Notes under the pieces: model-generated
What the model saw: the letters and a program-made list of their open reading frames with translations, nothing else
What the model was told of the DNA's origin: nothing
Databases searched by the model: none
Source of the DNA: Lepidurus packardi
Lineage: Eukaryota > Arthropoda > Branchiopoda > Notostraca > Triopsidae
Assembly: GCA_023053545.1 (NCBI GenBank)
Contig: JAKZAN010000006.1
Span: forward strand, 8,898,351-8,962,350
Length of the DNA stretch: 64,000 nucleotides
Direction of reading: 5' to 3'
Program-made: the position numbers and the translations under genes
Part shown: positions 1 through 22,918 of the stretch, piece by piece
Layout: each line of letters begins with the position of its first letter
How positions within the stretch are numbered: the first letter of the stretch is position 1

Positions 1-154
1 TGGAAGTAATGTTGCTTTCAATCCAGCCGTCGCTGCGCCAGAGCCTGCGGCAAAGATTCTCAATCACTTACGGAAGTTTTCCTCTCCTAGAACTGAATGG
101 GTATCTGCGGAGTTTAAAAAAACTTGTGACAAAGTCTTCAGAGAGGTTAATTAG
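1..154 (+). CDS. C-terminal end of an unidentified protein (partial)
   Basis: An open frame enters from the left edge (codons from base 2) and runs 50 residues to a TAG at 152-154. It contains the stretch ILNHLRKFSSPRTEW and ends in KVFREVN. Codon content resembles the neighbouring genes and no splice site is needed inside it. I do not recognise the family. It is followed after 135 nt by the start of mL43 on the same strand, so the two genes are packed tightly head to tail. It could be a chance open frame, but the residue mix looks coding. Confidence 0.5.
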   Translation, partial: GSNVAFNPAVAAPEPAAKILNHLRKFSSPRTEWVSAEFKKTCDKVFREVN

Positions 155-289
155 AGGAACTCGAATACAAGTGATGCTAATTTGAAAGAAGCGCGTGTTT
201 TGCTGGGCGGGGATAGGGCGGGGCTAGTTTTCATGCACATGAACGAAGGCATACATCTCGATCATTTTATTTTATTTACTACGTAAAAA

Positions 290-1031
290 ATGTCAAATTC
301 CCATTTATTTCTTTCGTCTGGGTTCGTTAGTGCCCCACTATTAAACGGAATAGGAAGGTTTGTACCGCAGCTGCAAAGAGTAACCATCAAATTCTGTAAA
401 AGTCATGGCGATAGTCAAGGCGTTAGGTAAAGAAAATATACAAATTACCCTACGAAAATTAATGTCTGTTGTGATCTTAAAAACTTTTATTAAAGGCAAT
501 TCATTGAGTCGAACTTACTGGATTTCGCCCAGTACAATCCAAGCGTGGTGGTTTACCTGAAACCGAGAAGGCATCGTAGTCCCTCAGCAGTAGCAGAATA
601 TTGTACGTTGCATCTCACTGATTCTTTTCTGTGATATTATTACAGTGATTCGTTTTAGTAAATGGAGAAAGGGAAATCTTGTCCTTAAAGAATATGTCCA
701 GGGAGGAAGTTCTTAAATGGCTCGAATTTATCCGCTGCAAATCTGGATCCCCCATTATTAGATTCAGAAAACCGCACCACACAGACTTTCCTACCATTCA
801 AGGGGTTTGGACGCCTTTTACGTATCAAAACCCAGAAAACAACGTAGCCGTATATCCTAATGTAAGCTCTGTACTTTTTTTATATGTCTGTATTAAATTC
901 AAGGTCTGTCTGTTTAGGAGAGTCTATGTCAACCCGTTGTCATGCCTCGTAGTGCAACAGAACAGCTTTTGGAGATATTTGAAAGATCCGGGCAAAGGGT
1001 GGAAGACTTAAAAAAGACAAGAGCCGAATAG
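290..1031 (+). CDS. MRPL43: Mitochondrial large-subunit ribosomal protein mL43
   Basis: Four exons (290-426, 496-602, 659-861, 918-1031) encode 186 residues. The protein is a component of the mitochondrial 39S ribosomal subunit with the thioredoxin-like L51/S25/CI-B8 fold. Recognisable family segments are [19 protein letters not shown] near residue 20, then [20 protein letters not shown], and RFRKPHHTD followed by IQGVWTPF. All junctions are GT-AG and keep frame. The acceptor at 657-658 is chosen over an earlier AG near 644-645 because only it restores the LNGERE stretch. The C-terminal tail after about residue 150 is less conserved and may vary. The start at 290 matches the short N terminus usual for the family. 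It lies between an unidentified upstream gene and RpL19, all on one strand. Confidence 0.93.
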
Positions 1032-1253
1032 TGTGTGTATCCCTTATTAGATAAAACGAATACAAGTCGTAGTATTTTGCTGGGCGTATTGTTAATTGCA
1101 GTGAAGCCACTTGAACTTGGCGCCTGATTTCCAATGCATGTTGCAACTTTAGGGACAGCCCAAAAATACGCTTGCACAACGTAGGCGACATCGTTCGCTG
1201 CGCGCCGGTAGTTAACCAAAGAATAGCACACTGCGCTTGGTAGTCCTGTTTCA

Positions 1254-1263
1254 CTTCTTTTCC
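1254..1263 (+). promoter_or_regulatory. Candidate polypyrimidine initiator / 5' TOP of RpL19
   Basis: A pyrimidine run CTTCTTTTCC lies 31 nt before the RpL19 start codon. Its core TCTTTTC (1256-1262) fits the TCT initiator known from arthropod ribosomal-protein promoters, and a transcript starting at its C would carry a 5' TOP tract. No TATA box is obvious upstream. That transcription starts here is inference. Confidence 0.55.
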
Positions 1264-1293
1264 GGATAGTGTGGTGCAAGAAAACTCAGCATC

Positions 1294-2330
1294 ATGAGGT
1301 AAATGCGATTGTTTTTAATTAAAATTCACACAAGTTGAGACTTTCTACTATTTAAAAAAAGCGGAGTTGCTTTTTCTTATTGATATCTATCATAAATGTA
1401 GATTGTGGTGTCCCCAATTTATTTTAACTCACAAATTAAGGCGTGCTCAGTATTGTTGTTGCACTTTAGGCTCTCGACCATGCTATTTTCCAGAGTTAAA
1501 CTTTCGCGTTTTTTCTTTAACTCGATGAGCCAAGTACCTTTGCAATTTAGATAATATATCGTGTTGTTTTTCCGTCGGATGGCATGAATAATGTCTTTAC
1601 AAATGGCCTTTCTAAGTTGACATGCTGTATGTGTTCTTATAGTAACTTGCGCCTACAAAAGAGGCTGGCTGCCTCTGTGATGAAATGTGGCAAACGAAAA
1701 GTATGGATGGATCCCAATGAAATCAACGAGATTGGCAATGCCAATTCCCGTAAGTGGCTATATTACTATCTATGGTAGGTATTATAACTTGTGGTATAGG
1801 TCAGAACATCCGCAAATTGGTGAAGGATGGTTTGATCATTAAGAAACCCGTAGCTGTCCACTCGCGAGCTCGCGTTCGCAAAAACACCGAAGCCCGCCGC
1901 AAGGGACGTCACACCGGTTTTGGCAAGCGCAAGGGTAAATTTCTAAAATAGAATGAAGCTTAGGAAGTAACAACATTTCCCCAAAGGTACTGCAAATGCT
2001 CGTATGCCCCAAAAGCTTCTTTGGATTAGGCGTATGCGCGTATTGCGTCGCCTCTTGAAACGTTACCGTGAGGCCAAGAAAATTGACCGTCATCTGTACC
2101 ATTTGTTGTACGTTAAGGCCAAGGGTAATGTCTTCAAGAACAAGCGTGTCTTGATGGAATACATCCACAAAAAGAAGGCTGAGAAGACCCGTACCAAAAT
2201 GCTTTCCGACCAGGCCGAGGCTCGCCGTAACAAAGTTAAGGAAGCACGCAAGCGACGCGAAGACCGTATTTCCCAAAAGAAGCAGGAAATTCTTCAGGCT
2301 TTCCAAAAGGAAGAGGAGGGCAAGAAGTGA
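1294..2330 (+). CDS. RpL19: 60S ribosomal protein L19 (eL19)
   Basis: Four exons (1294-1298, 1643-1749, 1800-1934, 1987-2330) encode 196 residues, the same length as human RPL19. The first exon is only ATGAG, splitting the second codon, as is common in ribosomal-protein genes. The sequence is nearly canonical throughout: [56 protein letters not shown], then the basic helix with RILRRLL-like and [10 protein letters not shown] segments and a Lys/Arg/Glu-rich tail. It is a structural protein of the large cytosolic subunit that helps form an intersubunit bridge. Intron 1 (1299-1642, 344 nt) is the longest, and I found no snoRNA I could support in it. Confidence 0.97.
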
Positions 2331-2407
2331 AGGGAGTTATCAATTGATGTGTATATCGTTTAAATACATCCGGGTTTCTCCTATTCAGAAGTATTCTAGC
2401 TATGGTT

Positions 2408-3301
2408 TTAGAGAGTGTCGACAGGGTTTCCACCCAGAGCAGCTAGGACAGCGGAAGCTCGGCTAGCTTGAGGGAGACAAGGGCCTAATACCTCCAATAG
2501 TAGAGGCTCAGCTTTTACTGCAGATTGAAAATCTTTGAGGGAAACTCGTCCATCACCATCGACATCCAGTAACTTGAGCGCGACGTCAGACAAATCCCGA
2601 GCACCTTCTTCAGGGTCATCTTCAGCAGCACCTGGGCCATTTAGCCTCGCATTTGGCTCCCCACTTGCTGGCGAATCGCTGCGTTCAGACCCGTCTTGTT
2701 TTGATGCAAGGCCTTTGCTTTCGTTGCCGTCCGAAGACGGTCGGGGTGTGGGCGTAGCTAGTGTAGAAGTTGCCATGGCACCGCGTTTCCTAGCTCGAGA
2801 GGTTGGAATGGGCTGTCGCAGACTTGACTTTAGGAGCTGAAACATATCATCTCGAGTTATAAATCCATCACCGTCCAGATCGTACACTTGGAAGCAGTAG
2901 TCAGCTTGCTCAGTCAGAGTTCCTTTTAGAAATATTGCGAGTCCTGACAACCATTCGGGAAGAGAGACCAAGCCGTCCGAGTCGTTGTCAAAATAGCGAA
3001 ACATACGATCGAGCAGAGCGTCGTCACTCATGTCCAACGCCGTATGAAGTACGTCGCGGAATTGAGAGCGTTCCATTTTTCCAGTTTCTGTGGGAAGACA
3101 ATTTAGGATTTGGGGAAAGGAGTTATGAGCAAGGTAACCTGTAATTTTGGAAAATATCCGGGATAGTGCAGCCGTTTCTGTCGGTGTGAATTTGGAAGTC
3201 ATGGCTGGGCGTAATGTCGAAGCGTTGCTGCCGGCGAAACCAGACACACTACACTTGGTAGCTGGAAGCCTTCGGGAACGAGCCTTTTTCATGCTGGGCA
3301 A
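2408..3301 (-). CDS. CLXN: Calaxin-like EF-hand protein (EFCAB1 family)
   Basis: One uninterrupted 297-codon frame. Three EF-hand loops are visible at about residues 105-116 (DNDSDGLVSLPE), 141-152 (DLDGDGFITRDD) and 246-257 (DVDGDGRVSLKD). The family signature after the third, LLLEVLGPCLP, matches calaxin, the calcium sensor bound to outer-arm dynein that tunes flagellar and ciliary beating. Vertebrate calaxin is about 210 residues. This protein is longer because of about 33 extra N-terminal residues (an internal Met at 34 is an alternative start) and a low-complexity Ser/Pro/Gly insert at about residues 163-228 between the second and third hands. It is intronless, unlike its neighbours. Its stop lies 77 nt from the RpL19 stop (tail to tail), and it diverges from scribble. 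Confidence 0.88.
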   Translation of the reverse strand: MPSMKKARSRRLPATKCSVSGFAGSNASTLRPAMTSKFTPTETAALSRIFSKITGYLAHNSFPQILNCLPTETGKMERSQFRDVLHTALDMSDDALLDRMFRYFDNDSDGLVSLPEWLSGLAIFLKGTLTEQADYCFQVYDLDGDGFITRDDMFQLLKSSLRQPIPTSRARKRGAMATSTLATPTPRPSSDGNESKGLASKQDGSERSDSPASGEPNARLNGPGAAEDDPEEGARDLSDVALKLLDVDGDGRVSLKDFQSAVKAEPLLLEVLGPCLPQASRASAVLAALGGNPVDTL

Positions 3302-14593
<11,292 letters not shown>

Positions 14594-15940
14594 TTTCTCC
14601 AACCCTGCACATGTGTGCAGTTTCAACAAACCGTAATCGGGTTTTCTGTCCATCAATTCGTAAACACCGTAGCAGGAAGTGTCTTTTTAAAAAAATCCAG
14701 TTGCACGTCTATCTTTACATTGGGTCTTTTTATTTTATGCGTAACCATCCCATTCACTATTCGTTATTTTATTTTTTCATGCTGTTAGGTGACGTATCCT
14801 TTTTTAAAATGGACTTGCATGATAATTGTGTCTTAATATGGTGTGGAAACATTGGATACCCCCTGACTAACCTCTATTACACCTTTTTCAGTCGCAAAAA
14901 TGTGTCGTCGTGTAGTATTAATCGTATCTAGCACCCTTGAAGTCACTGTTGGCTGGGAAAATTTGTAGAAGGATGTTTTGTACGCGCTTATCTAACCTAA
15001 CAGGTAGTCTCGTAAGTGAATGGACTATCTCGCCGTTGACATGGTACAGGAATCATTTTATTGTTTTACGTTGATGCTTTTTTCTACTTTTATTATTATT
15101 TAGTCTCATAGTTATTCTAGAGGAAGTCTAGATAACAATACGTATTCGAGGTGTACTAATTACAATCATAACTAGGAACCGTGCTCCTGCTATTTTCTTG
15201 TAACCTGTAGTATTTTTACCTCTTGTTCTCAAATGGAGTCTTTTTGTGTGGTCTTCCCCTATAACAGGCGTTAAGTAGAAATCCTCCTCGCTGCGCACTT
15301 TCTCGTGTGTTTAATTAATAGGGTTCTTTTAACTGAACATGTGAATATTGTTTACCGTATATACTAATTTTGAAACGCTGGAACTCGCTGGAAAAGTGAA
15401 AACTCTGGGCTGAACTATTATCCACACCAGCACTCTCTTGGGTTTATATGACTACTCGGCCAGTGTGTCGGTAGTTTCATTCAGGTAATAGGGAGTGATA
15501 TTAACGTGTATTGCTTGGGACTAGAGGTGCGCGGTGCACAGTCACAAAGAAATAATTAGGATAACCGTTAAGTTAATTACACTGGCTATGTGCAAGTTTA
15601 TCCGTGGGCTCAGGGATGGGATAATTAACACTATCGCAGAAGAGGTCATCATCACCCACTTGACGTCCTCTTGTCGGAGCACTTTCACCTCACACGGCAC
15701 TGCCTTTCAAGATACTTGTGAAATATGCTCCTATTTCCTAAGCTTTACGCTTTTTGAGTCTTCCGCCGAGTAGCACACAACAGCTTGTACATAAGACACC
15801 TCGCGAAAGGTGATAGGAAGAGTTCTTTGTTTTTCTTTGGCTTAAATTTTCCGTCAGGGATGTACCCACGTACTGAAAAGTATCAAGCATCCCACTAAGA
15901 GCGGAGGAAATGCTACGCCTGCTAGAAGAAAAGAAAGAAT
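14594..15940. other. Intergenic, between convergent scribble and beat 3' ends
   Basis: Both flanking genes end here (stops at 14591-14593 and 15941-15943), so the stretch must hold both 3' untranslated regions. I see no coding exon, repeat or canonical AATAAA that I would assign. Confidence 0.6.
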
Positions 15941-17269
15941 TTAAAATGATTCCTTTTGAAAAAGCGTGGAGGAAAACTGAATACTTTCGCTAGACCCAGA
16001 GCCGTAGTGGTCTTCGTAAACTCCGGTACCCCAGGCTCGTTGGCTGGGGGGCCTATCCGCTTCGGCACTGGTTTCATGGCTTTGGTGCCAGTAAAGGGCC
16101 GATAATGTAGCCGTACACTTCAGTTTCAGATCACCTTTCCGGAAATGCTTAGCTTTGACCCGGAATTCCAGAGCTACTGTGGAAGTTTCCATGCCGTCTT
16201 TATCCTCTTGTGTTGGATATTCGCGAATAAAGTGATTCTCCGCCTGTAATAAGTACGTGGAATGAATCGTGGAATGTTGGATGAGTTGGAAAAGTAAAAT
16301 TAGTGAAATATTTAAATTTCATCTAACTGGTATACGTTGAAAGGTTTACCCACCTGTTCTCCATTTATATACCATGTTAAATTGGCAGCCGGGTACGATC
16401 TACGCGATGTACAATTGACGTCAACCAAGTCCCCAAGGGCGTAGCGTGCCTTACCGCCTTCAATCACGGGCCCGGATGTAGGTAATTCTAAACGTCCATA
16501 GATTCAATTAGAGTTTAATCACTCCAGACAAGGGAAGTGTTTAAGAAAACCACTGCTGGTTTTCGTACAACCTTTCCTAAAGTTAATAGACATCGCATTG
16601 TCGTAAAAAAAAAAATCGTGATTCCAAAAACGTGCGCATTTTCCCCATACGTTTCACCTTTCCGTTAAAATTTAAATTCAAGGATAGCAATTTCGCTCAT
16701 GATTTCAAAGGTATTCCCGAAGTGAAATTTCGGGTTGTTTAAAAGCGATACATTTGCCCTTTTCAAGTTTGTATTCAGCTGGGTCAGGTGACACGCTACT
16801 ATTGATTATTAGCTCGAAAATATGGAGCCATTGAATATTACTGAAGATTATACGTACGGACGACGAAAAGATCAGCATGTCCCTGCGTGGTTTGAAAAGT
16901 CGTTTCAGCGCTCACTTCGCAGCGATACCGGCCTGCAGATTCTGTCGTCACGGAACGGAGAACTACGCGGCCCTCGGTCGACTCATTCACCTAGAAATCA
17001 GAGAATTGTTTCAGTGTAAGTTTTACATTCTTGCTCTCTGTATGCAGAGCTTACATCAACGTCGACTCCGGGCAGTGGAAAGATGGTTGCTGGTGGGTCT
17101 TCCGCTGGCACGTAACGGAAAAATTCTTCTCCACCCTTATACCATTTAACGGCATAAAGCAAATCTCCGTCGAGGGCAAATCGGCACTCCAGTAATGCTC
17201 TGTGCCCGAGTAGTGCTGCTGAGGGTGCTCGGACTGCCAATAACCGTAAGCTTTTTACACCACAAAACG
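15941..17269 (-). CDS. beat: Beaten-path family immunoglobulin protein (5' exon not found)
   Basis: Four exons in transcription order are 17269-17055, 16990-16858, 16487-16354 and 16243-15941 (stop TAA), giving 260 residues without the start. The first Ig domain has the beat signature: LRLLAVRAPSA, LLECRF (first Cys), YAVKWYKGGEEFFRYVP, FPLPGVDVDV, and RYRCEVSAE (second Cys). The second Ig-like domain has LVDVNCTSRR, LTWYINGEQ and LKLKCTA. Beat proteins are secreted or membrane-tethered ligands of Side receptors in neuron and axon recognition. No C-terminal membrane or GPI segment is visible, suggesting a secreted form. A long pyrimidine tract and TATAG precede 17269, so I treat that as a 3' splice site with frame 2 nt in. 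The signal peptide must then lie in an upstream exon, possibly many kb away in the tract to 39.7 kb. Confidence 0.9.
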
Positions 17270-17763
17270 CTATATGAAGGAAGACAAAGGAAGTAGAGAA
17301 AAATTTAGCCTTCAAAACAATAAGCCATAAAATTAAGGTTTGAAAAGGATCCCGCATTGTTAAGACAAAACTCTTCTCATTCGGAGCAAGTCTTTCTTTC
17401 CTTTGTCAAAACTTTGAGAGTAGTTACAAGTAATTAAAATTAAGCTTAGTAGAATTGCCTGGGTGTTATAAGACTAAATCCGACTCCGCACACGCCCAAG
17501 CAAGAAGGAGAAGCCTTCCCGTCAGAGAAATTAAAGCTAATTGACTTTCGGAAGCCGACTTGGGGCCCTTGACTGCATTATGTGGACTTCGCGGGAAGAA
17601 GAGCAAGAAGTTAATCCAAGGCAACACCCTCCCTGTTCGTTTAAGCTGCCTTTCGTCCTCCTTTTCGTAATTTTTTGTACTCATCAGACTCGTTCCCTTG
17701 AACAACTTGCGTGCAAGTTTGAGGAGTAGCTTGGCTTAAGGCCGACAGAAAACATCTTTATTA

Positions 17764-17943
17764 ATGACATGGATGACTTGGCCAATATCAAGCGTATTTA
17801 CCAGTACTTCACCCACCATAGGAATATCCCCGAAAACATGAATAGGAAACCTCTCGTGTGCATTGACGCTTGCGTATATCAAAGAAAGAGCTTTACTTTA
17901 ATACAGCAATATCAATCAGATCCAGTAGTTCCAAGTTCGTAAG
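17764..17943 (+). CDS. Short coding-like open frame, unknown
   Basis: A 59-codon frame from ATG to TAA contains MDDLANIKRIYQYFTHH and PLVCIDACVYQRKSF. The residue mix looks more like protein than the neighbouring frames do, and the frame stays open a little upstream of the ATG. I do not recognise it, and it has no visible splice or promoter context. It may be a fragment of an old coding sequence or chance. Confidence 0.2.
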
Positions 17944-18332
17944 CTTTTTTTAGTTTGATATTACAAATCGATTTATCGTTATTTGTCAGTGGTTTCATTC
18001 TTTATAATCAAGGTTAGTTTCGTACTTTATCATAATATTATTCCGTAGAGGATGGAGTTAAAAGCCTTGCCTTGTCCTTCCCTTCAAACACAACATTTCA
18101 AAAGATACGTGTACGCCTACACTGTTTAATCTCCGAAGTGGATGGAAAAGGCACCCGTGCAGAGGATGACCGCGCTGTGCGAGTCTGGGAATAAGTACGT
18201 GCTGCACACCGAGATCACCCCAACGTCCTGCTTCGGTGTTTGGGATGAGAGACAGAGGGGGGACTAGAAGTATTGAACATTGCGAATATTGCTCGTTCCC
18301 AAACGTGTATATATACATAATAATGATAACCA

Positions 18333-18380
18333 GACTACATTAACTTACGTTTCGAGAATGAAACGTAAGGTAATGTAGTC
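18333..18380. repeat. 21-bp inverted repeat, one mismatch, 6-nt loop
   Basis: 18333-18353 and 18360-18380 pair over 21 bp with a single mismatch around the loop GAGAAT. The stem core is CTTACGTTTC. The stem does not extend beyond these bases, so it is shorter than a usual microRNA precursor. Confidence 0.85.
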
Positions 18381-21300
18381 CTCGTTTGCGAGAAAGCTTC
18401 CGGAAAAGTCATTCCCGAGATGGGGGAAAAAAAGAGACACGGGAAATGACGAGGGTCATGGAGTCATCAAGCGATTATCTTTTCTAGAAAAGGGGAGCAC
18501 GCTCTGCTTTCCTGAAAAGGGCCAAACTATTGTTCTTAGCAGAGAAATAGGGCTCCGACAAACAAAGAAGAAAAATAGGCGAAAAGTAATCTCTTGTGAT
18601 AGGCCTTTATATGCAGCCTAACTATACACAGGCAGGGGTAATTTCTATGTTAGGCCGTTCTTGATTAATTTCCACACACGTTGAGAAGAATAACGAAACC
18701 CTTTTCATGACGTTTCCAACCCTTGTTATTTTATAGGTCGGAAGTGTGGGTAGCATAGTTGACGGCCTCATTTACATACTTTTATGTACTGTTGTCCTGA
18801 TCGCACCATTCTCTCTGAGCAAATGTTAGCCACGTGCCTCTTTTTATTCGTAAATTTCCAAAGCATTAACCGCTCGAACCCATCCGATAACACAATGATG
18901 GATTGATGGCTCTGGACTTGGAAACCAAACCATAGAACACGCAAAGGGTGTATGTAAAACCGAGGTTCAGAATAAATATGGGTGTGGTGATAAACAATGT
19001 AGCATTAGGGTTCGTAGTGATGTGACTCGGAATAAGTAGGTAATTTTTTTTTATAACCTTAGCTTTCGACAGATGATGTACTGCACGGATGATGGAAGCT
19101 GAACTAGCTTTTGTCATTATAGGTAAGATGTGCAAGTAGGCTGCTTTTACTCGTGCCTTGATGATACATTTGGGCGACTGTGTGGTTATCATGCGTGTTC
19201 GAACTGTCAATATTAGCAGATCGGTTACTAAGTGACAAACGTATTTTCGTGTTTGTATCACTTGGCCCCTCGATGTAACCCCTTTCATGTTTTAGATCCC
19301 TGTTAATGCCATCACCTTCCCCTCCGACTTACCGGCGCGTAGATCCGGTTTAAGGATTCCGGCGGAGAGAAATAGCTTTTGCTTATCCGTTACAAACAAA
19401 ACGTAAAGCTATCAATCGTATGTTTTCTATTTCTTTCAAGTCGCTGTACGGATAGCAGCGGAACCCATTTGGCATTCGGTGTTACTTCCATACTAAGCAA
19501 AAGTTGAAGAAGGAAGACAAGGCCGGATGGAATAGGGAGGGACCAACTACTTTGCATGCTGGAGTGAAGCTGTCACTTCAAAGTACGGATCAAGTCTATC
19601 TACAACTCCGCTTCTACCGGGCAAAGCAGAAACTGTTTTAGCAAAAGGGGCTCACTTTATCTATCAAGCAGCGAAGCGATCCATCCCTGAAGCTCCATAT
19701 ATGCAAAACAATAGTTCGCTTTTCTGAGAAGTGTAGCTGCGGTGCTGCACGACAATCTTACGGCTAATCTTTCGGCTCCCACCCAAAAACTTTTCTTGGG
19801 GACAACTTTTCTTATTCCCCAAGCGCATTACAAAGATCCCCTCAAGCTGGCAGCTTCTTTCTTATTGATTGAAACGGAAACAGTTTCTCAAAGTCGGGGG
19901 GGGGGGGGGGAGACAAAAAAGAGGTGGCTTTCCATGCTAGGTTAGTAATTCTAAAGTAATCCGGTAACAAATCCTGCATGGAGTCTGAGTCGTATATGTC
20001 ACCTGGCCAATATGACCATGGTCTGGGCATCCACACCTTGAGCAAAGGAGGTGAGCTAATGCGATCATGTAACCTATGTAAACCCCAACCCCATGGTTGT
20101 CTTCCTTTTCTCCTCCGTGCGTTTCCTCACCTGCAACCGCATTACACACCAGCACGTCTGCACGTCTTCTTGCCGCTAGGACAACCCAATAAAGCCATAA
20201 CACAATCTTCGGGAGACCCGGTCTCCCTTTTTTCCCCTTATTTTCCCTTCATGGTATTACCTTACTGGTCTGCCCCCTTCCACGTGGAGTCCACTAGCTT
20301 TAGTTTGGATTGTCCAGCGTGCACGCCCTGCGAAATGACCGTTAGGGACCAATCACGAAACCTGGATGACCCCGTCCCTTCGAAACGTGATCAGCAATCT
20401 CATAGGGACCGGAAGAATTTTTCTCGTCGTTCTTACTCTCGGTTTTCTCCCCATAGACTTTATTGAGAGCCGAAGAATTTAAGCTGGTCCAGTTTTTAGC
20501 AAATATCAATTTATGGGGGAAATGTAACTAGGATGCAAACATTTGGAATGGACTTAACGTGTTACCCTATCTGGGAGCAATTCTTGCAATTCTTACAATG
20601 CCATGTTGTGGGGGGAAAGAAAGCTAATTCCCGTAGTCGATATAGGAAGAAGAACATCTTTCTGAAGTCTTTCCTACAGTAGAGTAGTGAGACGAGGCCT
20701 CTGGGACAGCCGACAGGTTCAGGCTTAACGAACTTGAAGCGGGGTAGAGGAGAATAGAAGATGTTATAGTTAGCTAACGCTTTGCAGCAGAGCGGTGAGG
20801 ATTGAGAACTAAGAAAAATTAAAATATATTTTGCTTGTGGAAGAACCTTTGGTGTTCGAAGGCCATGGGCGTCGATGTGAGAACCAAATTGCCAGATCTT
20901 CTTTTCCTCTTTTTTTTCTCGTGGGAGTTTCTGAATGCTTTACAGAGCAAAAACTGCAGAAGGAAGAACATGCGGGCAAAAGATAGGCAATGGATTATGA
21001 AAGCAGCTTTAAGTTTTCTTAACAAAACACGAAAGAAGTTTGACAGAATGATGGGAGCAAACCACTTTGATCGACGTAATCAAGAGAGGTGGAAGGCGTA
21101 GGAAGCTCTAGACTAAGAAATTGCAGGGGTTCTACTCCAATGAAGGTTCCTTTTAACCAATGCATATATAGAAGTATGGGCAGAATACTCGCGTACATAA
21201 TTTCTGGTGCTTTATGTGATCGGCATAGTCTAAGGACATTTTATGGATTTATAATGTGCTCTTAACAACACAAAATTGATTATTGCTGTGATAACTCTCG

Positions 21301-22888
21301 TTACTCTCATTAGCTTGTAGTAGGACTGTGACTCTTCATTGAATAAGTTTTAGTTACATTAATGTGAAATAAAGGTCACGGACAGAAAACGTTGTCTCCC
21401 AACCTAAACTGCTATGCCGCTAGATAGCGGTATTATTTATCTCTCAGGATGAAACCAGAATAGGTTCGATGTTTTGGAAATGGTGTAAAACTTTTTGTGT
21501 GATTATAAGTAAAGTTTGATTTGTAAATTTTTGAGAAGGCCTCAGTAAGTATTACTTCCTTGCTTCCATTTATACCTTTCATTCGATAATATCCCAAATC
21601 GGAACTAATTGGCTTTGGTAGAGAAGTGGTATAGGCTTGGTGGTAGGTTCACACCTATTTTTTTATCTTCCATTTTGTTTTTCACGAAAAATGTATTCAT
21701 TACTAAGACTTTTACTAAAGTTTATGTTCCGTTGTCGCTCTTGAAATGAGCCGACAGTGTTTATAAATGTATAGTACATAATCTAACAACGTTTGTACAA
21801 ACGAAGGGACTTGTTGGCTATCAGGGATTTCATCAAAAATTGCTTTCCATTCTTTCAAATTTAACAGATGGTAAAATCAAGCAAAGTGCATTTGTAAGAA
21901 ATCTCATTAAGTCATAAGTATGAAAAATTGAATCCTATTAATTTTCTACTCGTTCTGCAGCCTGACTATATTATGCATAAATGTAAAAAGTTGCAATGTA
22001 GTATCGGCGTACTAATTGCGGGTAACGGTAATTGATTTGTTAAGAATGTCCTGCATTTTAGTAGAATTCTATTCTCCGGTTAATATAAACAATTAAGCTG
22101 TATTGTATGGAACTTACAGTTTTAAGAGTAAGATGCTGTGCTTTGCGAGTTGAAACCAAAACGTCTGAACTGAATTGGGGAAACGAAAGGGAGAATGCAT
22201 AGGGTCGCGGAGATGCAAATAAGTCTTTATTATATGTAAGGGAGGGGAGTTTCTTTCACGCCCCAGTCAACCCGTCATCACATCACATCACATTGACATG
22301 TCTCTATCCCTAGACAGAGCTAATGGCATGGAGGGAGATATACGCTCTAGGAGTCGGCGTTTTTCCGTAGATAGGAATAAGTTTCTTACAATGTTACAAC
22401 CCCTCTGTGAATGACACACGACCTCAATTGAAAGGTCGCGTGTGATGTGACCTTACCCGACCCTCGCTTTTGCTCCCGATTACATGTGTCGTGTGTTGTG
22501 GGAACCGTGAGTATATCTATGTTCTTGGACAGGGACAGCAAAACGTCAACGAAAATCCCTACGGAGATGTCCCCTATGCTTGGAAGCGGGATACCTATTA
22601 GATTAGGCCTGTGCATGATATTAGGCCCGACATCCATACAAATTCATTAGCCTTAATTAGGTTCCTAGCGGTGGTTCCTTAGGGTGCCATACGGCTATGT
22701 ACATGTGTAAGACAGCCAGGAACTACACAACTAAGAATTAACGGATGCAATAGACCCATTATACCCAAACCAAGAGAGAGAGACCACTAGTCAGATCCAG
22801 GTAAAGTAATTTTGAACTGGACTAGATGCATACCACACACACCGAGGGGGTTTTGTTCGCTGGGGTGTTTCCGTTACATGACGAAAGG

Positions 22889-22918
22889 AGCAGAGAGGGA
22901 GAGGGAGAGAGAGAGAGA
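22889..22918. repeat. (GA)n microsatellite
   Basis: An interrupted GA-rich simple repeat of about 30 nt in the gene-free tract, ending in six uninterrupted GA units. Confidence 0.8.

Noticed and set aside
929-1279. Minus-strand open frames over mL43 exon 4 and the RpL19 promoter
   Set aside because: They are antisense shadows of the mL43 last exon and intergenic DNA, with no family match.
19978-20466. 162-codon open frame on the + strand
   Set aside because: It is the longest frame in the gene-free tract but is biased to pyrimidine-rich codons, matches no family I know and has no splice or promoter context; chance is likely.
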